A DNA stretch of 64,000 bases, taken from positions 40,953 to 104,952 of the forward strand of contig CBFHSF010000009.1 in the NCBI GenBank assembly GCA_965658445.1, written 5' to 3'. The DNA is from CBFHSF01 sp965658445. GTDB lineage: Bacteria; Bacteroidota; Bacteroidia; Flavobacteriales; Schleiferiaceae. Numbering within the stretch: position 1 is the first letter of the stretch; each line of letters opens with the position of its first letter. The notes under the pieces were generated by a model, which worked only from the letters and a program-made list of their open reading frames with translations, made no database searches and had not been told where the DNA came from. The position numbers and the translations under genes were made by a program. Of the stretch, positions 52,013 through 60,340 are shown piece after piece.

Positions 52013-52090
52013 TTGTAAATCAGTTGTATGCAACTTTATTCAAAATTCATTGTCTGCTAACATTCTGTTAACAAAGCGGCAGTTACTTTG
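52013..52090 (+). promoter_or_regulatory. Candidate PHO box (six 11-bp-spaced hexamers) with -7 box
   Basis: TTGTAA (52013), TTGTAT (52024), TTTATT (52035), TTCATT (52046), CTAACA (52057) and TTAACA (52068) recur every 11 bp. That spacing and TTAACA-like sequence match PhoP/PhoB-type boxes. A -7-like TACTTTG lies at 52084-52090, 11 bp after the last hexamer and 34 bp before the lipoprotein ATG. Confidence 0.55.
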
Positions 52091-52123
52091 CCTCCGAAAA
52101 CAAACGATAACAAGTTTACAATT

Positions 52124-53527
52124 ATGAAATTAACAAACCTTTTTGCACTCGCACTTGTTGCAGGATTCGCCTTCACTTCATGTGATGATGACGACACAAC
52201 TGATCCACCTGCCACAACACCTGACACAACTTTTAATACTGAAGAGTTGAAAGACGACGACGGTAACGTTGTTGAAACCATCGTTACTATCAACGACTTC
52301 GGAAAAGGAACAGGAACTACCACACTAACAGCCGACAAGACTTGGGTGTTAGATGGTTTGGTTTTTGTGAACGACGGACAAACTTTGACAATTGACCCTG
52401 GTACAGTAGTAAAAGGAAAGTCAGGTCAAGGAGAAAATGCTTCAGCTCTTGTAGTAGCTAGAGGTGGAAAAGTAATGGCTGAGGGAACTGCCGCAAAGCC
52501 CATTATTATGACTTCTGAGTCAGATCAAACAAGAAGAAACGCTGCTGGAGAGCTTGAAAACGGTGGGAACCTTCCTGCAACCGTTTCTGGTCTTTGGGGT
52601 GGTTTGATTGTTTTGGGTAACGCAGACATCACTGCTGCAACTGAAACAAGAGCTATCGAAGGAATCCCTACTTCTGAAACAAGAGGTCTTTACGGAGGTT
52701 CTGATGACTCTGACAACTCAGGTACTTACCAGTACATCTCTATCCGTCACGGTGGAACTGACATCGGTGCTGGAAACGAGATCAACGGATTTACTTTGGG
52801 TGGTGTTGGTAACGGTACTACTATCAATCACATCGAAATCATCGCAAACGCTGATGACGGTATTGAGTTCTTTGGTGGAAACGCTCGCGTTAAAAACCTA
52901 GTAGTTTCTTACGCTGGTGATGACGCTATTGACTATGACGAAGGTTACAAAGGGTACATCCAGTACGCTCTTGTATTTGAGCCAGGCGACAGAGGTGGCG
53001 AGCACGATGGTGGTCCATCTGACTGTGAAGACTGTATGCCTTACGCTACTCCAGTATTTGGAAACGTTACTTCTATCGGTAAAGGCGGAAGCCGCGCAGT
53101 TACTTTCCGTGACAACGCAGGTGGTCAGTACCACAACTCTATCTTGTACAACTACGCCAAGGCAATCGATATCGAAGACCTAGCGGCTGGTGAAGATTCA
53201 AGAGCTCGTCTAGAAGCAGGTGATCTTATGTGGATGAACAACATTCACTGGGACTTGGCTGGAAACGACGCTACTAAGCAGGTTATCACAGGTGGTGACA
53301 ACAAAGACGAAGATCTTTTGGGACATGCTAACGTAGACGGAAACCAAGTGGTTAACCCAATGATCATCAAAGGTGTGGCTACAGCTACTGAAGCTCAAAC
53401 AGGAACTTGGCCTTCAGGTCTTGACTCTTGGTTTGACACTCCTAACTACAAAGGAGCTTTTGATCCTAACGGATCAAGCACATGGATTGCTGGATGGACT
53501 TTGACTGACGAAGCGGATATCCTTTAA
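52124..53527 (+). CDS. Exported beta-helix-like lipoprotein
   Basis: 467 residues from ATG 52124 (MKLTNLFALALV), with lipobox FAFTSC at the cleavage Cys about 19, then an acidic Asp/Thr linker. The body is a repetitive beta-rich sequence resembling right-handed parallel beta-helix proteins, with Asp/Gly-rich turns (NADDGIEFFGGNARVKN, YAGDDAIDYDEG, DNAGGQYHNSILYNYAKAIDIED). A Cys pair, CEDC, lies in GGPSDCEDCMPY. No catalytic motif is certain. It is paired with the receptor gene 91 bp downstream and preceded by the hexamer box. Confidence 0.8.
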   Translation: MKLTNLFALALVAGFAFTSCDDDDTTDPPATTPDTTFNTEELKDDDGNVVETIVTINDFGKGTGTTTLTADKTWVLDGLVFVNDGQTLTIDPGTVVKGKSGQGENASALVVARGGKVMAEGTAAKPIIMTSESDQTRRNAAGELENGGNLPATVSGLWGGLIVLGNADITAATETRAIEGIPTSETRGLYGGSDDSDNSGTYQYISIRHGGTDIGAGNEINGFTLGGVGNGTTINHIEIIANADDGIEFFGGNARVKNLVVSYAGDDAIDYDEGYKGYIQYALVFEPGDRGGEHDGGPSDCEDCMPYATPVFGNVTSIGKGGSRAVTFRDNAGGQYHNSILYNYAKAIDIEDLAAGEDSRARLEAGDLMWMNNIHWDLAGNDATKQVITGGDNKDEDLLGHANVDGNQVVNPMIIKGVATATEAQTGTWPSGLDSWFDTPNYKGAFDPNGSSTWIAGWTLTDEADIL

Positions 53528-53563
53528 TCAACGATTGAAATTATAACCACTTTCAATACACAA

Positions 53564-53597
53564 GGGAGCATCTCAAAGCGAGGTGCTCCCTTTCTTC
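53564..53597 (+). terminator. Intrinsic terminator between lipoprotein and receptor genes
   Basis: GGGAGCATCTC pairs with GAGGTGCTCCC (one G-T pair) across AAAGC, then TTTCTT. The receptor gene starts 28 bp after it, so partial read-through or a separate promoter is needed for that gene. Confidence 0.8.
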
Positions 53598-53617
53598 AAA
53601 AAATAAATGCTATCAAA

Positions 53618-56416
53618 ATGGAGAAGAGAATTGTTTTATCACTGATTGCCCTACTATCACTAACCACACTTTGGGCGCAGAATGGAACGGTAAGAGGAAC
53701 CGTTTACGACAAAGAAAACGGCGAAACCATGATTGGAGCAGCGGTTACCGTAGAAGGAGTTCCCGGAGTAGCTGGAGGTTCGGATCTTGATGGAGCCTAC
53801 ACCTTGAGCTTGCCTGCCGGAACGTACACTCTTAAGTCTAGCTACATTTCCTACCAAGATGTAAAAATCACAGAAGTTGTAGTTAAAGCAGGAGAAGTAA
53901 CGGTTATCGATTTCTACATGCCATCGTCTACTGAGATGTTGGGTGAGGTAGTGGTTGAAGCCAAAGCTTCTAGAAACACAGAAAATGCTGTAATCTTGAT
54001 GCAGAAGAACGCCACCGCCGTTATGGATGGAATTTCTTCTCAGACCATTCGCAAGATGGGAGATTCTGATGCAGCCGGTGCCATTAAGAGGGTGACTGGA
54101 GTTTCTGTAGAAGGCGGTAAATACGTTACTGTACGCGGATTGGGTGACCGTTATTCAAAAACCCTATTGAACGGAGCGGAGATCCCTTCTTTGGATCCTG
54201 AGAAAAACGCAGTTCAATTAGACCTTTTCCCTACCAACTTGATTGATAACATGTTGGTTTATAAAACTTTTACAGCGGATAAACCCGCTGATTTTACGGG
54301 TGGATTGATCAACTTGACTACCAAGGACTTTCCTGAAAAATTCACCGTACAAGCATCTGCCCAATTAGGATTTAACGATCAGTCTACCATGAATTCTAAC
54401 TTCCTTACTTATAAAGGAGGTACAACGGATTGGTTGGGTTATGATGACGGATCCAGAAATGCACCTGCAAACGCTGAAAGATTGCCGCAGGATGTGAATG
54501 GATTCTTGAACAACTTGGATGAGAACCGAGCTACGGTTCAAGGGTTTTCTCCTCAAATGAGTTCCGTTCAAGGTAGTACGCCGCTAAACCAATCATACAG
54601 TTTGAGCATCGGGAACCAGTCTACCCTCTTTGGAAAAAAGGTAGGTTTCTTGGCAGCGGGTTCTTACCGCTACCGCTCTACGGGTTACGACAACGGATTT
54701 GTTGGTCGTTACACTGCTCCCTCTGCGACCAACTTCCAGATCTTACGTCAATTGGATGATCAGTCTTGGAATGAGTCGGTTCTTTGGGGTTTGATGTTCA
54801 ACGGAAATATTCGACTTAATGACAACAATAAGATTGGTTTGACGTACATGAGAAACCAATCAGGAGATAAAACAGCGCGTTCTCTTGCAGGTAAATGGGA
54901 TGAGTTCTCTACCATTTCACCTTCTAGTGATGACTACTTCTTTACCCAGACTATGGATTGGGTAGAGCGCTCTATTTCAACATTCCAACTCAAGGGTGAG
55001 CACAATGTTGAGAGCTGGAACCACACGAAGATTGACTGGATTTCTTCCTACACCAATTCTTCTCAAGATCAACCGGACTTGAGATACTTTGCGTATGACC
55101 TAGAAGGAAATAACTATCAAATTTCATCACAGGCTTACCAAGATCCTACTCGCTTTTTCCGTTCTATGGATGAGGTAAACTGGGACAACCGCTTAAACGT
55201 AGAAACACCATTTCTACTTTGGAATGACGAGACGGCCAAGTTGAAATTTGGAGGTAGCTTTACGACAAAGACTCGTAATTTCCAGGAATTGCAGTACGAT
55301 TACATCGACTACAACAACTCCTTTAACGGCTCTATTGAGGAGTTTATTGACTTTGATAATATCATTACCTCCTTTTCTGATTCGGGATACTTTATGGTAT
55401 CAAACCGTCAGTTGAGTAACACTTATGAAGGAAATCAAATGGTTATCGGGGCCTACGGAACCGTAGACCTTCCACTGACCTCTAAGTTGAAGGCGACGGT
55501 TGGTGCTCGCTTTGAGACTACTAACATTTCCGTAGAATCACAGAATCCCAACGACGGAAAGGGAGATATCTCAAAAATGGATGTTCTTCCGGGACTTAAC
55601 TTTACCTACTCTCTTACAGATTTAATGAACTTGCGTTTTGGGTACAGCCGCACCTTGGCCAGACCCACTTTCCGCGAGTTGGCACCTTTTTCTTCTTACT
55701 TGTTTGCAGGTGACTTTACCTACGTAGGTAACCCCAACTTGGACAGAACGTTGGTTGATAATATTGACTTTAGATGGGAGTGGTACCCAGCGCCTGGTGA
55801 CTTTGTCTCGGCGTCTGCTTTCTACAAGAGATTTACCAATCCTATTGAGCGTCAAATCCAGCCAAAAGCTGCAAATATTGAGATTACCTTCTTGAACGTA
55901 CCAGAAGCCAATGTTTACGGCGCGGAGTTTGAAGCTCGCAAATTGTTAGGCTTTATGTCTACGGAAAAAAGCCAGTTTAAGGCGGGAGTTAACTTGTCTT
56001 TGATTTATGCTCGTACTACGGTAGACGAAGAGGAGTACCAAGCGCGATTGGTTACCAACCCAAATGCCTCAAGAACGCGACCCATGTTTGGTCAGTCTCC
56101 ATATATCATCAACGCATACATGACTTACAACTACCTTCCTGCTGATTTTACAACCACGCTTTCGTTTAACCAGTTTGGTGAGCGTTTGATGTTTGTATCT
56201 AGAGGGGCAGTGCCTGATGTGTACGAACAACCCCGTCCTCAGTTGGATTTGACCCTTGAAAAAGGAATCGGTGAGCACTTTACCATTGGTATAAAGGCGC
56301 GTAACTTGTTAAATCCGGACAACTATATGACACATGACTTCAACGGAGAGTCTTATGACTTCTCTAGATTTACTACCGGTAGAGTGTACTCCATTAAAGT
56401 GAAGTACCTACTGTAA
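53618..56416 (+). CDS. TonB-dependent receptor with CarboxypepD_reg-like domain
   Basis: 932 residues: signal peptide (1-20, ending WAQ), an N-terminal CarboxypepD_reg-like domain (about 22-105, GTVRGTVYDKENGETMIGAAVTVEG), a plug domain with VTGVSVEGGKYVTVRGLGDRYSKTLLNGAEIPSLDPE, and a barrel ending in VYSIKVKYLL. The plug motif GDRYS-TLLNGAEIPS is characteristic of one Bacteroidota receptor branch. Located after the lipoprotein, divergent from the PhoB-like gene. Ligand unknown; a phosphate- or phosphorylated-compound role is inferred only from the neighbours. Confidence 0.92.
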   Translation: MEKRIVLSLIALLSLTTLWAQNGTVRGTVYDKENGETMIGAAVTVEGVPGVAGGSDLDGAYTLSLPAGTYTLKSSYISYQDVKITEVVVKAGEVTVIDFYMPSSTEMLGEVVVEAKASRNTENAVILMQKNATAVMDGISSQTIRKMGDSDAAGAIKRVTGVSVEGGKYVTVRGLGDRYSKTLLNGAEIPSLDPEKNAVQLDLFPTNLIDNMLVYKTFTADKPADFTGGLINLTTKDFPEKFTVQASAQLGFNDQSTMNSNFLTYKGGTTDWLGYDDGSRNAPANAERLPQDVNGFLNNLDENRATVQGFSPQMSSVQGSTPLNQSYSLSIGNQSTLFGKKVGFLAAGSYRYRSTGYDNGFVGRYTAPSATNFQILRQLDDQSWNESVLWGLMFNGNIRLNDNNKIGLTYMRNQSGDKTARSLAGKWDEFSTISPSSDDYFFTQTMDWVERSISTFQLKGEHNVESWNHTKIDWISSYTNSSQDQPDLRYFAYDLEGNNYQISSQAYQDPTRFFRSMDEVNWDNRLNVETPFLLWNDETAKLKFGGSFTTKTRNFQELQYDYIDYNNSFNGSIEEFIDFDNIITSFSDSGYFMVSNRQLSNTYEGNQMVIGAYGTVDLPLTSKLKATVGARFETTNISVESQNPNDGKGDISKMDVLPGLNFTYSLTDLMNLRFGYSRTLARPTFRELAPFSSYLFAGDFTYVGNPNLDRTLVDNIDFRWEWYPAPGDFVSASAFYKRFTNPIERQIQPKAANIEITFLNVPEANVYGAEFEARKLLGFMSTEKSQFKAGVNLSLIYARTTVDEEEYQARLVTNPNASRTRPMFGQSPYIINAYMTYNYLPADFTTTLSFNQFGERLMFVSRGAVPDVYEQPRPQLDLTLEKGIGEHFTIGIKARNLLNPDNYMTHDFNGESYDFSRFTTGRVYSIKVKYLL

Positions 56417-56452
56417 CCATAGAACTTTAGTTTGAGAATTGTCTGTTAAGAC

Positions 56453-56482
56453 AAAAACCCCGCGCTTGTCGCGGGGTTTTTT
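56453..56482 (+). terminator. Intrinsic terminator after the TonB-dependent receptor
   Basis: AAAAACCCCGCGC pairs with GCGGGGTTTTTT across a short TTGTC loop. Confidence 0.93.
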
Positions 56483-56515
56483 GTTTTACCTTAGGGAGGA
56501 ACATACCAAACTCCT

Positions 56516-56942
56516 ATGGATTCTTCTTTTGTACTGTGGGCCTGTGGCCTGGGAGCGCTCTCTGCGCTGTCCTTGCCATTGGGCTCATGGATAGGCCTCA
56601 AGTTTTAGTTTTCTTCCAACGCTCTTTCTGTCCAACTTTCAGGAAGCGCAGTCCAGTTCTTCTAACATGCTCAAGTCGGGCATGAAGAAGGGGACCATTT
56701 TTGGACTGTGGTTTTCTCTGATGATCATGACGGCCTTGGGGGCTGGCGCAGGTTATTTATTAGCCGGTCAGTTGAGTCATACCTTTATGATTGGGTTGGA
56801 AGGATTGGCCTTAGGAGCTATGTTGACCATGATTGCGGGAGCCATGATTCCTGAAGCTGTGGTCTTGGGCTCGGGAAATCGAGTGGGTCTGAGCGCCTTG
56901 TTGGGTTTCCTTTCGGCCATAGCCTTTAAACAGCTAGAATAA
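56516..56942 (+). pseudogene. Broken ZIP-family metal transporter
   Basis: From ATG 56516 a 30-residue segment (MDSSFVLWACGLGALSALSL, then PLGSWIGLKF) looks like TM1 of a ZIP-family (ZupT-like, about 240-280 residues) protein, then a stop. In another frame, from about 56610, LFLSNFQEAQSSSNML runs into SGMKKGTIFGLWFSLM and AGAMIPEAV to the stop at 56942, matching the C-terminal third, where family members read LSNLPEALSS. The middle, some 110-130 residues with most metal-site helices, is missing. An intact-looking reading frame (56667-56942) covers only that C-terminal fragment and is unlikely to transport. Confidence 0.7.
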
Positions 56943-57047
56943 GTTTTTGGTAGAAAAGCCTCTGTGCATTGACACAGAATTAATAACTTGGAGGAACAAA
57001 GGATTTGAAATCTGAAATAACTAGAAATTAATTATCGATATACTCTT

Positions 57048-57611
57048 ATGAAAGAAGCAATATACGCCTTGGCTGCTCTGTTTTTAGTGGCCTGTGGATC
57101 TTCACTTACAGTGACTTCTGACTACGACAAGGAAGCAGATTTTACGAAGTACAAATCGGTAATGTTTGCCGGTTGGGAAAAGAACAGTGGACAGATTCTA
57201 ACGGATTTTGACAAGAAGCGCATCTTGGATGCCTTGGGCGATGAATTTGAAAAGCGAGGTTTTACCATCGTACAAGAAAACGCCGATGCCGCAGTAACTC
57301 TCTTTATCGTAGTGGAACAGAAAACGAGCACCACGGCCTACACCGATTACAACGGCGGAATGGGCTACGGTCCTCGCTGGGGCTACGGTTATGGAATGGG
57401 TTCATCGACCACGCAATACGTTGAAAACAACTACGCACAAGGAACATTGATCATTGACTTCTACGACGTTTCTAACAAGAAACTCATGTGGCAAGGAATC
57501 GCCACGGGCGTCGTAGAGGAAGACCCCGAAAAACGCGACGAATCTACTCCCAAGGGAATGGCCAAGTTGATGGGGGAGTTTCCGGTGGCGGTGGTTACCG
57601 CGGGTAACTAG
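57048..57611 (+). CDS. DUF4136 domain lipoprotein
   Basis: 187 residues. Lipoprotein signal with lipobox FLVACG (Cys about 16) and the DUF4136 domain: SDYDKEADFTKYKSVMF near 24-40, AAVTLFIVVEQK and TLIIDFYDVSNKKLMWQG. A Gly/Tyr-rich insert lies in the middle. Function of the family is unknown (secreted or membrane lipoprotein). The last codon AAC and stop TAG are part of a heptamer unit (TAACTAG), so the repeat forms the 3' end of the gene. Confidence 0.85.
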   Translation: MKEAIYALAALFLVACGSSLTVTSDYDKEADFTKYKSVMFAGWEKNSGQILTDFDKKRILDALGDEFEKRGFTIVQENADAAVTLFIVVEQKTSTTAYTDYNGGMGYGPRWGYGYGMGSSTTQYVENNYAQGTLIIDFYDVSNKKLMWQGIATGVVEEDPEKRDESTPKGMAKLMGEFPVAVVTAGN

Positions 57612-57625
57612 TGACTAGTGACTAG
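57605..57625 (+). repeat. Heptamer array overlapping the DUF4136 stop
   Basis: TAACTAG, TGACTAG, TGACTAG in register. The stop TAG (57609-57611) is in the first unit. Confidence 0.85.
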
Positions 57626-57690
57626 AGAAGGAATGAGGGAGAAAGAAGGAAAGAGGAATTTTTATCCTGTGTGAACTCTCGAATCGAAGG
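57626..57690 (+). repeat. Purine-rich module plus TCCTGTGTGAACTC, copy A
   Basis: GGAATGAGGG, AAAGAAGGAAAGAGG and AATTTTT, then TCCTGTGTGAACTC at 57665-57678. Same order as at 58584 and 60341. Confidence 0.8.
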
Positions 57691-57741
57691 TGGTCAAATC
57701 AATTTTCCTTCTTCTTTCCTAGTTCCTGATTCCTTCACATG

Positions 57742-57825
57742 CCTGTTTCCTGCTTCCAGCTCCCTGCTTCCTGTTGTCTGTTCCCTGATGCCTGTTCCCC
57801 GATGCCTGTTACCTGATCCCCGACA
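57742..57825 (-). repeat. Twelve-unit heptamer array before the PLD nuclease
   Basis: On the plus strand the units are CCTGTTT, CCTGCTT, CCAGCTC, CCTGCTT, CCTGTTG, TCTGTTC, CCTGATG, CCTGTTC, CCCGATG, CCTGTTA, CCTGATC, CCCGACA, with consensus CCTGNTN. It is inverted relative to the array at 57605 and ends 1 bp before the nuclease ATG. Confidence 0.85.
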
Positions 57826-57826
57826 T

Positions 57827-58531
57827 ATGCAATTCAAACTAGAAGAAATCACTCAATGGCTCGAGGAGAGCGCTGCCGACTTTATGTTGAGCCGTTCTGA
57901 GAAGAGAGTTTTTAAAAACACGCTACACGGACGGTTTTTTACCGCTCGAGAAATTGCGTTTATCAATAGCGAAGTCAAGCGCATTGCCTTGGAGAAGTTG
58001 ACGGACCACAACGCCGAAGACCTAATCCATTGGATGTACGACTGCCAGAAAGTTCTCCTCAATTACGAAAGGGAAGACAAAGATGTAGAACTGGCGGAAG
58101 CCTTCTTTAGCCCGGGTCGTGACTGCCTAGGAGAGATCATCACCTGCATCCGCAAGGCCATTCGCAGCATTGATGTTTGCGTGTTCACCATCTCCGACGA
58201 CCGCATCGCCGAAGCCCTAGTGGACGCCAAAACCCGCGGCGTCGCCGTTCGCATCATCTCGGACAACGACAAGCAATACGACAAGGGCTCGGATATCGAA
58301 TTCCTAAAAGAATCCGGCATTCCCGTTTGGGTCGACCGCACGGACGCCCACATGCATCACAAATTCGCCATTTTTGACAATCACACCCTCGTCACGGGAA
58401 GCTTTAACTGGACGCGTTCGGCGTCCTCTTCCAACTACGAGAACATTATCGCCCTCCACGATCCACAGCTTTTAGCGAGTTTCGGGAGAGAGTTTGATGA
58501 GTTGCTCGAGAGGGATGTTGAGAGGCTATAG
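57827..58531 (+). CDS. Phospholipase D-like nuclease with single HKD motif
   Basis: 234 residues from ATG 57827. An upstream in-frame start would translate the heptamer array (a run of PVSC, SLMP) and is rejected. An N-terminal helical region (about 1-80, FKNTLHGRFFTAREIAFI) precedes a PLD domain. The single catalytic motif is H177-H-K179-F-A-I-F-D184 followed by GSFNWT, as in Nuc/Zucchini-type enzymes that act as dimers. It likely hydrolyses nucleic-acid phosphodiester bonds. Its stop is followed after 10 bp by another heptamer array. Confidence 0.85.
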   Translation: MQFKLEEITQWLEESAADFMLSRSEKRVFKNTLHGRFFTAREIAFINSEVKRIALEKLTDHNAEDLIHWMYDCQKVLLNYEREDKDVELAEAFFSPGRDCLGEIITCIRKAIRSIDVCVFTISDDRIAEALVDAKTRGVAVRIISDNDKQYDKGSDIEFLKESGIPVWVDRTDAHMHHKFAIFDNHTLVTGSFNWTRSASSSNYENIIALHDPQLLASFGREFDELLERDVERL

Positions 58532-58541
58532 ATGGTTTTAA

Positions 58542-58583
58542 GGGACTTGGGACTTGGAACTTGGGACTTGGTTAGGAATTAGG
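58542..58583 (+). repeat. Heptamer array after the PLD nuclease
   Basis: GGGACTT, GGGACTT, GGAACTT, GGGACTT, GGTTAGG, AATTAGG. Confidence 0.8.
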
Positions 58584-58633
58584 AAAGAAGAAGGAATAAG
58601 GAATTTTTGTCCTGTGTGAACTCCGGAATTGAG
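58584..58633 (+). repeat. Purine-rich module plus TCCTGTGTGAACTC, copy B
   Basis: AAAGAAGAAGGAATAAGG, GAATTTTTG, then TCCTGTGTGAACTC (58610-58623) and CGGAATTGAG. Confidence 0.8.
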
Positions 58634-58643
58634 TTTTAAAAAA

Positions 58644-58878
58644 ACTGCTCACTGTTCACTGCTTACTACTTACTGTCACAAACGTTCCCCTTCGTTGGCG
58701 AAGGGGTGGATTCGTCCGACGCAGGAGGGCGAAGACGGGGTAGTTGAAACCGCAGGGATGCAATTGAGGCACGGATTTTAAATCATCCTTAAACTTAAAG
58801 GCATTCGATTCACTGAACGAAGAGAAGTAAATCCGCGCCAGCGGGGGATTCCTGTTACCAGCTCCCAGCTCCCTGTTA
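58644..58878 (+). repeat. Composite intergenic repeat element, copy 2
   Basis: Heptamers ACTGCTC, ACTGTTC, ACTGCTT, ACTACTT, ACTGTCA (58644-58678), then AACGTTCCCC with hairpin CCCCTTCG-TTGG-CGAAGGGG (58687-58706), GTGGATTCGT, GAAGACGGGGTAGTT (58731-58745), AAATCCGCGCCAGCGG (58829-58844), then CCTGTTA, CCAGCTC, CCAGCTC, CCTGTTA (58851-58878). The last TTA is the complement of the helicase stop codon. Same module order as 14507-14659 on the minus strand. Confidence 0.8.
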
Positions 58879-60234
58879 CCTCTTCTTCTTCGCCTTACGG
58901 TTCTGAATCTTATCCCCCTTGCGAATAGGCTTTTTATACTTCGCCTTCATGGCTTTTTGATAGCTCTTCTTCTTTTCTTGCGTCTTGCTGTTTTTGGCGG
59001 ACTTTTCGTGGAAGGAGGCACCCGGTTTGTTGAGCTTTCTCTTGTCAGAAAGCTCGAACTGGAGGTTGGGGCGTTGCTTTTCTTCTGGGGTGAGTTGGTG
59101 GTTGATTTCAACGAAATCGGGGAATTCAATGCGGGGGATTTCGTATTTCATCAAAGCCTCAATGGCTTCCATTTTTTCTACTTCGCGATCTGTGTAGAGA
59201 GAGATGGCAATACCGTGTTCACCGGCTCTACCCGTTCTACCGATTCTGTGTATGTAGTTCTCTGGATAGGAGGGAGCGTCAAAACTGATGACGGTAGAGA
59301 TCTTTTCAATATCAATACCACGCGCAATCACGTCTGTGGCAATCAAGATGCGCGCGTCGCCCTCCACAAATTTCTCAATGGACTGGGTACGGTAGTTCTG
59401 TTCCTTTCCGGAGTGGATAAGGGCCATTTGCGAACCGAATTCCAAAATCTCAAAGAGTCTATTGGCGTTGGTTTTTGAGGCGACAAAGACGATGACCTTG
59501 TTGTGGGTTTCGTCGTCCTGCAAGAGGTAGTTGAGCAGGTTGGCCTTGGTGTAGAAGTTGAGGACTTCGTAGGCCTGTTGCTCAATGGTGTCTAGTGGGG
59601 TTCCGCTGATGGAAATGGTCTTCTTAACGGGGTTGATCAAAAAGTCGTCGATCAAATCCTCCACGTACTCCGTCATGGTGGCGGAGAAGAGAACGTTCTG
59701 GCGCTTTTCGGGAAGGTATTCAAAGATGTGCTTGAGCTGGGTCTTGTATCCAAAGTCCAACATGATGTCCACCTCGTCAATGATGAGCTTTTTGATACTC
59801 TTTAGACGGATATGTCCAGAGAGCACCAAGTCCAAAAGTCTTCGGGGCGTTCCCACGACGATGTCCATGCCTTCCGATACGGCAAGTCTCTGCGCATTGA
59901 TGTTGGAGCTACCTCCAAAGACGCCTTCCACACGGATGTTTACGTAGGTTGTGAGCTTTTCTATCTGCTCAACAATCTGAATGACCAATTCGCGCGTTGG
60001 CGCCAAAATAATCACTCGAGGGTGGTCCTGATCGGAGTACTCCAAATTCTGCAAAATGGGCAGCAAGTACGCAAAGGTCTTACCGGTTCCCGTCTGTGCA
60101 ATTCCCACAAAATCAGCACCGCTCATAATGGGCGAAATGGCCGCCTCCTGAATGGGCGTCGCATGGGTATACCCCAAATCCGCCAGGGCTTTCTGTAGTT
60201 GCTTCTTGATTTTGTAGTCCTCGAATGCTTTCAT
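58876..60234 (-). CDS. DEAD-box RNA helicase (DEVD variant)
   Basis: 452 residues. Q motif THATPIQ near 24-29, Walker A AQTGTGKT (46-53), Walker B DEVD (153-156) rather than DEAD, SAT (184-186), and C-terminal helicase motif HRIGRTGR (329-336). Arg/Lys-rich tail KKKRSYQKAMKAKYKK-type segment to the end suggests RNA binding. ATP-dependent RNA unwinding in ribosome assembly or mRNA turnover. Its stop TAA lies inside a heptamer unit. The promoter side (60235-60495) contains another repeat array. Confidence 0.93.
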   Translation of the reverse strand: MKAFEDYKIKKQLQKALADLGYTHATPIQEAAISPIMSGADFVGIAQTGTGKTFAYLLPILQNLEYSDQDHPRVIILAPTRELVIQIVEQIEKLTTYVNIRVEGVFGGSSNINAQRLAVSEGMDIVVGTPRRLLDLVLSGHIRLKSIKKLIIDEVDIMLDFGYKTQLKHIFEYLPEKRQNVLFSATMTEYVEDLIDDFLINPVKKTISISGTPLDTIEQQAYEVLNFYTKANLLNYLLQDDETHNKVIVFVASKTNANRLFEILEFGSQMALIHSGKEQNYRTQSIEKFVEGDARILIATDVIARGIDIEKISTVISFDAPSYPENYIHRIGRTGRAGEHGIAISLYTDREVEKMEAIEALMKYEIPRIEFPDFVEINHQLTPEEKQRPNLQFELSDKRKLNKPGASFHEKSAKNSKTQEKKKSYQKAMKAKYKKPIRKGDKIQNRKAKKKR

Positions 60235-60298
60235 TTCGGTGATGTGCTCAATTCAATCTGAAATGCAAAGGTACGGGTTCCAACTTTATTGGGGAGGG

Positions 60299-60340
60299 TA
60301 ACTAGTGACTAGTGACTGGTGACTGGTGACTGGTGACTGG
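60299..60340 (+). repeat. Six-unit heptamer array between helicase and FG-GAP gene
   Basis: TAACTAG, TGACTAG, then TGACTGG four times. Here no plus-strand gene ends at the array, unlike most other copies. Confidence 0.87.

Noticed and set aside
56667..56942. A small functional membrane gene
   Set aside because: It matches only the C-terminal third of ZIP transporters, and the matching N-terminus lies just upstream in another frame.
57742..57825. A CRISPR array
   Set aside because: Units are 7 bp and contiguous, without spacers, and there are no cas genes.
57671..57826. N-terminal extension of the PLD nuclease
   Set aside because: It is a translation of the heptamer array (Pro/Cys/Ser-rich); the family-like protein starts at ATG 57827.
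58687..58706. CCCCTTCG/CGAAGGGG hairpin as a simple terminator
   Set aside because: No T-run follows on either strand and it is part of a repeated block also present at 14601-14620, so it is treated as part of the element.
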